Positions 8,842-14,788 of a stretch of 64,000 bases of DNA are shown one piece after another. Position 1 is the first letter of the stretch. Every line of letters starts with the position of its first letter. The DNA comes from Micromonospora_J zhanjiangensis (GTDB lineage: Bacteria; Actinomycetota; Actinomycetes; Mycobacteriales; Micromonosporaceae). Both the position numbers and the translations under genes were made by a program. Below the pieces are notes generated by a model. It did no database searches and was not told the origin of the DNA. It saw only the letters and a list, made by a program, of their open reading frames with translations. The stretch spans positions 1-64,000 of the forward strand of contig NZ_JBHSBN010000029.1 of NCBI RefSeq assembly GCF_042650605.1. Direction: 5' to 3'.

Positions 8842-8870
8842 ACTGTAGGGACAAGCCTCCAAAATGACAA
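8842..8870 (-). promoter_or_regulatory. Sigma-70-type promoter of the 172-aa gene
   Basis: On the minus strand a -35 TTGTCA (8865-8870) and a -10 TACAGT (8842-8847) are separated by exactly 17 bases, close to the actinobacterial HrdB consensus. Transcription would start near 8835 and give a leader of about 80 bases. The rest of the gap 8756-9097 shows nothing beyond this promoter and the divergent one at 9024. Confidence 0.6.
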
Positions 8871-9023
8871 CAGAACGCGCCGAAGCGGTGACTTTCCGTC
8901 ATCCGATCGGCGAGTACGAGGCTGCGCCTTCATGAGCATCAGCGCTTTTCCCGCATGACACGCCGGACCAACGACAGCTTCACAACTGATGCTCTTGACG
9001 CCCGTCTGCGGCAGAACGATCGG

Positions 9024-9052
9024 TTGTCACAACCTGAGTACTCTCCTATCGC
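9024..9052 (+). promoter_or_regulatory. Candidate promoter of the XRE/DUF397 pair
   Basis: TTGTCA (9024-9029) and TATCGC (9047-9052) lie 17 bases apart. The -10 overlaps a perfect 10-bp palindrome TATCGCGATA (9047-9056), a possible operator for the downstream regulator. A good ribosome-binding site AAGGAG (9083-9088) precedes the ATG at 9098. Confidence 0.5.
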
Positions 9053-9097
9053 GATACCCGATCGGCATAGTGCCCGCTGGGCAAGGAGTGACCGTCG

Positions 9098-9973
9098 ATG
9101 CGTAACCCTCTCGCAGCCCAACGACGCCTGGGCGCCGCCCTTCTCGATCTCCGTACCGGCCGCGGCTGGTCACACGCCGAACTCGGCCGGCGCGCCGGCG
9201 TGTCCACGTCGGTCATCTCCCGCATCGAGAATCCGTACAACGAGATCGGGCGCCGGCCGTCCGAGGCCGCCGTGTTGATGCTGCTCGACGCCTTGGACGT
9301 ACGCGACCCCGACCGACGGGCGGAGATCGAGCAACTGGCCCAGCGCGCTGCCATCCGCGGCTGGTGGGACTGGCCCCGCTACGCCCGGATGGGCGCAGGC
9401 CAGGAGCAGTACGCCATCGTCGAGGCCGGCGCCACCAGCATCGACGAATACGGGGCGATGAACCTTCCCGGCCTGGTCCAGACCGCTTCGTACGCCCGCC
9501 ACCGCGTGCTGCTCGGCCCCGGCACGGCCGACGTGGACCCGGACGCGATCGTCGCCGGCCGACTGGGCCGCCAACGAGTTCTCGACGACCCGGCCACCCG
9601 CTACCGGCTCGTCGTCGAGGAACAGGCCATCCGGCGCCCACCGGTTCCGCCGACGGTCATGCGTGAACAGTTGGAGCACCTGCTTGCCCTGACGGAGCGA
9701 CCGAACGTCAGCGTGCACGTCATCCCGGTCGACGCGGCACTCACCGCAGGCCCGGTGCCGACCGCGCCGTTCAGTCATCTGAGCTACCCCGACCCGAAGG
9801 ATCCGGAGATCGCCATCGTCGACAACGTCAACCGGGCATTGCTCGTCACCGACGACGAGAATGTGAAGGGATATGCGCATCTGCACCAGCGGCTGCGCGA
9901 TGCCGCCTCGTCCGCGTCGGACAGCGCGACGACGATCAAGAAGGCTGCCACGTCGCTGGCCGCCGTGAGTTGA
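9098..9973 (+). CDS. XRE-type regulator with DUF5753 domain
   Basis: 291 residues. The N-terminal helix-turn-helix (about 10-65) has the motif HAELGRRAGVSTSVISRIEN. The remainder is a DUF5753 domain, visible from YGAMNLPGLVQTASYARHRV, the VVEEQAIRRP segment, REQLEHLLALTERPNVSVHV and PFSHLSYPDPKDPEIAIVDN. Such proteins form large families in actinomycetes and pair with a small DUF397 protein, as here; some behave like antitoxin/toxin-like switches in development (Scr1, WhiJ/BldB-type loci). Start supported by AAGGAG nine bases upstream. Confidence 0.9.
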   Translation: MRNPLAAQRRLGAALLDLRTGRGWSHAELGRRAGVSTSVISRIENPYNEIGRRPSEAAVLMLLDALDVRDPDRRAEIEQLAQRAAIRGWWDWPRYARMGAGQEQYAIVEAGATSIDEYGAMNLPGLVQTASYARHRVLLGPGTADVDPDAIVAGRLGRQRVLDDPATRYRLVVEEQAIRRPPVPPTVMREQLEHLLALTERPNVSVHVIPVDAALTAGPVPTAPFSHLSYPDPKDPEIAIVDNVNRALLVTDDENVKGYAHLHQRLRDAASSASDSATTIKKAATSLAAVS

Positions 9974-9987
9974 TCCGGAGGGAACAG

Positions 9988-10209
9988 ATGCCCGACTCGT
10001 TCATCAACACCACCCACCCGACGTTCACCGCTTGGCGGAAGTCGACCCGGTCGCAGGGCACCGGCAACTGCCTCTACGTCTCGGAGTCCGACGGCTCCGT
10101 GGCGGTCGCCGACGGCAAGGCCGGCCCGGCCGGACCTGTTCAGGTCTTCGACCGCGCCGCGTTCGCCGCATTCCTTCATGCCGTCAAGTCGGCAGCCTTC
10201 CGCTCCTGA
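9988..10209 (+). CDS. DUF397 small protein
   Basis: 73 residues. FTAWRKSTRSQGTGNCLYV, VAVADGKA and FDRAAFAAFL are the DUF397 signature (S-x-S-x-x-x-x-x-C-V-E-V followed by V-x-V-R-D-S and a final F-x-x-F motif). The ATG at 9988 is preceded by GGAGGG; a TTG at 9970 that overlaps the upstream stop is less likely. In this family the small protein is the partner, and in some loci the antagonist, of the upstream XRE/DUF5753 protein. Confidence 0.88.
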   Translation: MPDSFINTTHPTFTAWRKSTRSQGTGNCLYVSESDGSVAVADGKAGPAGPVQVFDRAAFAAFLHAVKSAAFRS

Positions 10210-10225
10210 ACTGCAAGTTCCACAC

Positions 10226-10257
10226 AGAAGGGTCAGCGCGTACGCGCTGGCCCTTCT
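10226..10257 (+). terminator. Rho-independent terminator after DUF397
   Basis: Arms 10226-10240 (AGAAGGGTCAGCGCG) and 10243-10257 pair over 15 bp with one G-T wobble around a TA centre. It lies 17 bases after the DUF397 stop. There is only a short T tail, as usual in high-GC actinomycetes. Confidence 0.75.
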
Positions 10258-10408
10258 TGCTGTCCTCACTTTCAGTGATGGCCTTGTGACCTTGAGGGGT
10301 GAGTGTCATTCTGGGGCGATACCAAGTCGGAATCCACCCAGATTCGAGGTAACACAGCACGGTCTTCCGCCGGCACCGGCGAAAGGCCGCGGTGTTGCCG
10401 CAAGCAGG

Positions 10409-10497
10409 GCGCGGTGGCCCCCACCGCCGCGCCCCCGGACCGGCCCGGCGGCGCGGTCTCTCGACCCGAGGGAGCAGGCAACGCGCCGCCGGGCCCC
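10409..10497 (+). ncRNA. Structured 5' leader of small-gene cassette, copy 1
   Basis: Two tandem hairpins precede gene A. The first pairs about 10409-10417 with 10424-10432. The second has a perfect 14-bp stem, GGCCCGGCGGCGCG (10442-10455) with 10482-10495, enclosing a smaller stem (CTCTCG with CGAGGG). It ends nine bases before the GGAGGA ribosome-binding site. The same leader stands at 57475 with one difference in the 108 bases up to the start codon. Between the terminator and this leader (10258-10408) I see only a probable promoter region. A regulatory role is inferred; I do not recognise a known riboswitch class. Confidence 0.55.
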
Positions 10498-10516
10498 CAC
10501 TCAGGAGGACCCACAG

Positions 10517-10693
10517 ATGCGCATCAGACCAGTCCGAACCCTGTGGCGACGTTGGCGGCACGAACGCCGGGAACGCATCGCCGACCTGGTATGGCAGGCC
10601 GGGCTGACCCGCGAAGAAGAGCGGATCCGCCAGCAGGTCGTCGCCGCCCTGGAAGAACACGAGCGGACCCGCCGCTGCCGGGACGCGTCATGA
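10517..10693 (+). CDS. Small charged protein A of duplicated cassette, copy 1
   Basis: 58 residues, strongly basic at the N-terminus (RTLWRRWRHERRERIADLV) and helical throughout (LTREEERIRQQVVAALEEH), without cysteines except one near the end. It looks like a small amphipathic, possibly nucleic-acid or protein-binding helix hairpin; no family is recognised. GGAGGA lies six to eleven bases before the ATG. Its stop overlaps the next ATG (ATGA). The paralogue at 57583 differs at four of 177 bases by eye, three of which change the residue (P5Q, R18 silent or synonymous changes, L24Q region). Confidence 0.7.
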   Translation: MRIRPVRTLWRRWRHERRERIADLVWQAGLTREEERIRQQVVAALEEHERTRRCRDAS

Positions 10694-10887
10694 CCACGTT
10701 TACGGCCGAACCGATCTCCACGCACGACCTCGCCGCCACCGCGAACACCACCGTCGACCAACACTGGCAACGACCCGGCACCACCTGGAAACCGGCCTGC
10801 GCCGACTGCACCCACGACGGATGCCCACGACTGGAATCAGCCCACCGGTTCCTGGACCAACTCACCGCACTGGCCCTGTCATCGTGA
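10690..10887 (+). CDS. Small cysteine protein B of duplicated cassette, copy 1
   Basis: 65 residues. The centre is WKPACADCTHDGCPRLESAH, a C-x2-C-x4-C arrangement that with a histidine could bind zinc or a cluster. Preceded by HDLAATANTTVDQHWQRPG. No family recognised. It overlaps gene A by ATGA and gene C by GTGA, so the cassette is one translationally coupled operon. The copy at 57756 is one codon shorter and more diverged than gene A. Confidence 0.7.
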   Translation: MTTFTAEPISTHDLAATANTTVDQHWQRPGTTWKPACADCTHDGCPRLESAHRFLDQLTALALSS

Positions 10888-11078
10888 GCGACCCGTCAAC
10901 CGTGCACGCCCAACTCGTCCAAGCCGCCAAGAAAATGATCACGGACCACTGGCCCGGACCGGACGGTTGCCCCATCTGCAAGGTCCACAACTGCGACGCC
11001 AAGGCGACGGCCTACCGCTACCTTGAGGAACACGCCGGCCCCGCACCCGCACCGATCATCCTGGCGGACCCACGATGA
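10884..11078 (+). CDS. Small cysteine protein C of duplicated cassette, copy 1
   Basis: 64 residues from a GTG overlapping the stop of gene B. The motif DGCPICKVHNCDAKATAYRY (C-x2-C-x4-C) is the same spacing as in gene B, suggesting the two products are related metal-binding modules. The end is proline/alanine-rich. Ends ATGA into gene D. The copy at 57947 has the same length. Confidence 0.7.
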   Translation: MSDPSTVHAQLVQAAKKMITDHWPGPDGCPICKVHNCDAKATAYRYLEEHAGPAPAPIILADPR

Positions 11079-11173
11079 CCCCCGACCAACTACACCGCGG
11101 CCGGATCCTCTACTGGACCGTGCTGATACTCCTGGCCGCACTGGTCGTGGTCGGCGCTGTTAGATCAACATGA
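11075..11173 (+). CDS. Single-span membrane peptide D of cassette, copy 1
   Basis: 32 residues, MTPDQLHRGRILYW followed by one hydrophobic helix (TVLILLAALVVVGAV) and a stop. It overlaps gene C (ATGA). The copy at 58138 shares the first 27 residues but runs on to 83; similarity between the two loci ends inside this gene, so copy 1 may be truncated or copy 2 extended. It could anchor the small proteins to the membrane, which is inference only. Confidence 0.55.
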   Translation: MTPDQLHRGRILYWTVLILLAALVVVGAVRST

Positions 11174-11331
11174 CCAGGTGGGCCCCTTGCGGTCGGCCTG
11201 CCTCACCTGGTTACGTTCCCGGCGGGCGGAACACGTTACGTATGCTGTTTCGTCACCCCCGATGACGTCCGTCCCGCTCGTTCCTCCGGGTGACGAGTCG
11301 GTACGGAAACGCCCCACCCCAGGGAGAACGA

Positions 11332-11877
11332 GTGACCGAACCGCCCACCAGCGGCGCAGCTCAGTCTTCGAGTGATCGACCCGGGTTCACCCCGCCAGGG
11401 CTGTCCGACCGGCCGCGGCCGCCGGCTCGCCGGCGCGGACCCGTGATCGTGTCGATCGTGCTGGGCGTGGTGGTGCTGCTCTGCGGTGGGGGCGGTCTCG
11501 CGGCCTTCCTGTTCCTGTCCGACGGCGAGAGCGGCGAGGGCGCGCCCGAGCCGGTGGCCGCCGTCGACAGCTTCCTGACTGCCGTCTACGTCGACAAGGA
11601 CCCGGCCAAGGCCGCCGGGCTGGTCTGCTCCGAGGCCCGGGACGACCAGAAGCTGACCCGCAAGGTGGACGAGGTGAAGGGCTACGCCACAAAGTACCGG
11701 TCGCCGCGCTTCCGGTGGACCACCCCGAAGGTCGACGACCAGAACTCCGAACGCGCGCGGGTCTCCGTCACGTTGACCATGACGACCGCGGACGAGAAGA
11801 CCACGGACCAGTCGCTCACCTTCGTCGTGGTGCGCAAGACCGGCTGGTGGGTGTGCGACGTCGGACCGGCCGGCTAG
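11332..11877 (+). CDS. Single-pass membrane protein with extracytoplasmic domain
   Basis: 181 residues from a GTG with AGGGAG upstream. A proline-rich cytoplasmic head (about 1-40) precedes one transmembrane helix (VIVSIVLGVVVLLCGGGG) and an extracellular domain of about 110 residues: EPVAAVDSFLTAVYVDKDPAKAAGLVCSEARDD ends with VVRKTGWWVCDVG. The pattern of a helix with a Cys early and WxVC at the end is that of DUF4878/NTF2-like lumenal domains. It sits 17 bases before the ArsA-like gene on the same strand. Function unknown. Confidence 0.7.
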   Translation: MTEPPTSGAAQSSSDRPGFTPPGLSDRPRPPARRRGPVIVSIVLGVVVLLCGGGGLAAFLFLSDGESGEGAPEPVAAVDSFLTAVYVDKDPAKAAGLVCSEARDDQKLTRKVDEVKGYATKYRSPRFRWTTPKVDDQNSERARVSVTLTMTTADEKTTDQSLTFVVVRKTGWWVCDVGPAG

Positions 11878-11894
11878 CTGGTTACGCTCGTAGC

Positions 11895-12869
11895 GTGCGA
11901 GCAGGTGAGGGATCAGACGGCCGGGCCGGTGCCGCGTGGCCGGCCCGGCTGCACGTCGTCACCGGCAAGGGCGGCACCGGCAAGACGACGGTCGCCGCGG
12001 CGCTGGCGCTGGCCCTGGCGGGCGACGGGCGGCGGGTCCTGCTGGTCGAGGTGGAGGGGCGACAGGGCATCGCCCAGCTGTTCGGCACCGATCCGCTGCC
12101 GTACGCCGAACGCCCGATCGCCACGACGGCGGCCGGCGGCGAGGTGCGCGCCTTGGCGGTGGACGCCGAGGAGGCCCTGCTCGAATACCTTGACATGTTC
12201 TACAAGCTCGGCGCGGCCGGCAAGGCGCTGCGCAAGTTCGGGGCGATCGACTTCGCCACCACCATCGCACCCGGCCTGCGCGACGTCCTGCTGACCGGAA
12301 AGGTCAAGGAGGCCACCACCCGGACCGCCGACCGCCGCCGGGTGTACGACGCGGTGGTGCTGGACGCCCCGCCCACCGGCCGGATCGGTCGCTTCCTGAA
12401 CGTCACGGCCGAGGCCGCCCGGCTGGCCAAGGTCGGCCCGATCAAGAACCAGAGCGAGGGTGTGGCCGCGCTGCTGCGCTCGCCGATCACCGCGGTGCAC
12501 GTGGTGACGCTGCTGGAGGAGATGCCGGTCCAGGAGACGCTGGACGCGATCGGTGAGCTCACCGCGCTGCGCATCCCGGTCGGTCGGGTGATCGTCAACG
12601 GGGCACGCCCGCCGCAGCCGGCCGGCCGGATCACCCAGCCGGAGCTGCGCCGCGGGTTGGCCGCCGCCGGCCTGCCCACCGACCGGGCGACCGTGTCCGG
12701 CCTGCACACGGAGGCCCGGGACCAGTTGGTCCGGCGGGCGCTCGAGGAGTCCCTGCGGGCCGACCTGGCCGAGCTCGGGCTGCCCCAGGTCGAGTTGCCG
12801 CTGCTGCCGGAAGGGATGGACCGGGCCGGCCTAAACGCCCTGGCCGGCCTGCTGGCCGCCGCCGACTGA
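11895..12869 (+). CDS. ArsA/GET3-like ATPase, first of pair
   Basis: 324 residues, GTG start. Walker A VVTGKGGTGKTTVAAAL near residue 22, YDAVVLDAPPTGRIGRFL (Walker B/switch II region with the DAPPTG typical of ArsA), and a C-terminal LLPEGMDRAGLNAL. It belongs to the anion-transporting ATPase-like family. In Mycobacterium tuberculosis the homologous pair Rv3679-Rv3680 forms a heteromeric ATPase next to whiB4 and ponA2, and the same order is seen here. It is probably a soluble complex with the product of the next gene rather than an arsenite pump, since no ArsB is near. Confidence 0.85.
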   Translation: MRAGEGSDGRAGAAWPARLHVVTGKGGTGKTTVAAALALALAGDGRRVLLVEVEGRQGIAQLFGTDPLPYAERPIATTAAGGEVRALAVDAEEALLEYLDMFYKLGAAGKALRKFGAIDFATTIAPGLRDVLLTGKVKEATTRTADRRRVYDAVVLDAPPTGRIGRFLNVTAEAARLAKVGPIKNQSEGVAALLRSPITAVHVVTLLEEMPVQETLDAIGELTALRIPVGRVIVNGARPPQPAGRITQPELRRGLAAAGLPTDRATVSGLHTEARDQLVRRALEESLRADLAELGLPQVELPLLPEGMDRAGLNALAGLLAAAD

Positions 12870-12958
12870 GCCGTCCGTACCCCGGGTGGAACGCCGACTG
12901 ACTCACACCTCGCGGCGGCGACCGGCGAACGCGGGCCCGAGACCGATACGCTCGTTTC

Positions 12959-14107
12959 GTGCCTTCAGAACGCGTGGCGCCGCACCTGGACGTCGACCGG
13001 ATCCTCGCCGACCCCGGCGTACGGATCATGGTCTGCTGTGGCGCCGGTGGCGTGGGCAAGACCACCACCGCCGCCGCGCTCGCGCTGCGGGCCGCCGAAC
13101 AGCACGGCCGTCGTACGGTCGTGCTCACCATCGACCCGGCCCGGCGGCTGGCCCAGTCGCTCGGGCTGACCGAGCTGGACAACACCCCCCGGCAGGTCAA
13201 GGGGATCGACGTCGAGGACAGCGGCGGCGAGCTGCACGCGATGATGCTCGACATGAAGCGGACCTTCGACGACGTGGTGCTCGCGCACACCGATCCGGCC
13301 CGGGCCGCGGAGATCTTCGCCAACCCCTTCTACCAGGCGATGAGTTCGACCTTCGCCGGTACCCAGGAGTACATGGCGATGGAGAAGCTGGGCCAGTTGC
13401 ACGCCCGGGGCGAATGGGACCTGATCGTGGTGGACACCCCGCCGTCCCGCTCGGCGCTGGACTTCCTGGACGCGCCGGCCCGACTGTCCCGGTTCCTCGA
13501 CGGGCGGATGCTGCGCCTGCTGCTGGCCCCGGCCCGGACCGGCGGGCGCAGCATGTTCAGCCTGGTCACGGCGTCGTTCGGGATGTTCTCCCGGGTCGTG
13601 CAGAAGATTCTCGGCGCGCAGTTGCTGACTGATCTGTCCGGCTTCGTCGCGGCGCTGGACTCGATGTTCGGTGGTTTCCGGCAGCGGGCGGAGCAGACGT
13701 ACCGGATCCTGCAGGCGCGGGAGACGGCCTTCCTGCTGGTCGCGGCGCCGGAACCGGACGCGGTCCGGGAGGCCGCCTACTTCGCCGGCCGGCTGCGCGA
13801 GGAGCGGATGCCGCTCGCCGGTCTGGTGCTCAACCGGGTGCACCTGCCGGTGGTCGACCGGCCGAGCGCGCAGGAGAGCCTGGCCGCCGCGGACCGGCTG
13901 GCCGAGCTGGGTGGTCACGAGACGACGGTGGAGACGCTGCGGGTGCACGCCGCGTTGGTCCGGCAGGGTGCCCGCGAGCAGCGGGTCGCGGCCGGCTTCA
14001 CCGACGCGTTCCCGGATGTGCCGACGGTGGCGGTGACGGCACAGCCCGCCGATGTCCACGACATCGACGGGCTACGCACGATCGGTGCCGCGATCAGCCG
14101 GCCGTGA
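12959..14107 (+). CDS. ArsA/GET3-like ATPase, second of pair
   Basis: 382 residues, GTG start. Walker A is CCGAGGVGKTTTAAALALR, with LTIDPARRLAQSLG and WDLIVVDTPPSRSALDFLDA, all typical of ArsA-type ATPases. It follows the first ATPase by about 90 bases on the same strand and is longer in the central region (MFSLVTASFGMFSRVVQKI), as expected for the Rv3680-like subunit. It converges on, and overlaps by 14 bases, the WhiB-family gene. Confidence 0.86.
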   Translation: MPSERVAPHLDVDRILADPGVRIMVCCGAGGVGKTTTAAALALRAAEQHGRRTVVLTIDPARRLAQSLGLTELDNTPRQVKGIDVEDSGGELHAMMLDMKRTFDDVVLAHTDPARAAEIFANPFYQAMSSTFAGTQEYMAMEKLGQLHARGEWDLIVVDTPPSRSALDFLDAPARLSRFLDGRMLRLLLAPARTGGRSMFSLVTASFGMFSRVVQKILGAQLLTDLSGFVAALDSMFGGFRQRAEQTYRILQARETAFLLVAAPEPDAVREAAYFAGRLREERMPLAGLVLNRVHLPVVDRPSAQESLAAADRLAELGGHETTVETLRVHAALVRQGAREQRVAAGFTDAFPDVPTVAVTAQPADVHDIDGLRTIGAAISRP

Positions 14108-14390
14108 CGAGGACCTTCTCCTTGTCCTTCATCGCGGCCTCGAACATCTTGCGCCAGCTGGCGACCTGTGGGTGCCGACGCAGCAGGGCGCGACGCTCCC
14201 GCTCGGTCATGCCGCCCCACACGCCGAATTCGATCCGGTTGTCGAGCGCGTCGGCGAGGCATTCGTACCGCACCGGGCAACTGCGGCAAATCCTCTTCGC
14301 CACGTTCTGCTCGGCGCCCTGCACGAACAGCGCGTCCGGATCACCGTTCTGACACGCCGCCAACGTGGGCCAGTCTGCGATCATGCCCAT
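14094..14390 (-). CDS. wblA: WhiB-family iron-sulfur regulator (WblA/WhiB4 type)
   Basis: 98 residues. Four cysteines at 13, 35, 38 and 44 (AAC; ICRSCPVRYEC) bind a 4Fe-4S cluster; the GVWGG turn motif and the basic stretch TERERRALLRRH follow. The N-terminus WPTLAACQNGDPDALFVQGA and the location between the ArsA pair and a class A PBP match Streptomyces wblA and mycobacterial whiB4, which sense oxygen or nitric oxide and act in development, antibiotic production or redox control. The orthology is from domain plus gene order. A purine-rich ribosome-binding site (AAGGGGGGA) precedes the ATG. Confidence 0.88.
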   Translation of the reverse strand: MGMIADWPTLAACQNGDPDALFVQGAEQNVAKRICRSCPVRYECLADALDNRIEFGVWGGMTERERRALLRRHPQVASWRKMFEAAMKDKEKVLVTAG

Positions 14391-14788
14391 CTGTTCACGT
14401 CCCCCCTTACCTGTGCCGCTACCGACTCGTGCCGATCAGCCGGCTGACAACCCCCGGTCCTCCGCGCGCCCTCCCCCGGGCGGCACGGACGACGTGCGAT
14501 CACCTCGCCGCACCATCATGCTCTGTAGTCGTATGATTACGCAACGTTGTCGGCCAAATCCATCAATCCGGACACTCCAGGCGCATTGCCCAGCGAGCCC
14601 CGCCGTGCCTACCCGGCGGCGATGTGCGAAAACGTCGCGGACCCCCACCGGGATGGTGGAGACTGGAGGCGGAAGTACCGCACCCGCTCGTCAGGGTTGA
14701 TGCGTCTAGCACAACGAGGCCGACGCCGGCAGGAAATGGGGAAGTACGCCGGACGCGTCGTCGTTGTGCATTCCCGTACCCTGACGTG
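14391..14788. other. Divergent intergenic region between wblA and the PBP gene
   Basis: About 400 bases with no convincing gene. It must hold both promoters. A possible -10 for the PBP gene (TACCCT, 14777-14782) lies so close to the GTG starts that the mRNA would be nearly leaderless. A short palindrome CGTA-TGAT-TACG lies at 14530-14541. Nothing else stands out. Confidence 0.5.

Noticed and set aside
7570..8862. A 430-aa single protein across the RidA and upstream region
   Set aside because: The frame is open but mixes the real RidA domain with shadow sequence; the GTG at 8028 overlapping the DUF4177 stop is the sensible start.
10442..10495. SAM-I/SAM-IV riboswitch in the cassette leader
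   Set aside because: GAGGGAGC and GGCAAC segments recall the SAM core, but the spacing, the junction and the pseudoknot partners do not fit; left as an unclassified structured leader.
11895..14107. Arsenite-resistance operon
   Set aside because: Two ArsA-like ATPases but no arsB, arsR or arsC; gene order fits the WhiB4/PonA2-linked pair instead.
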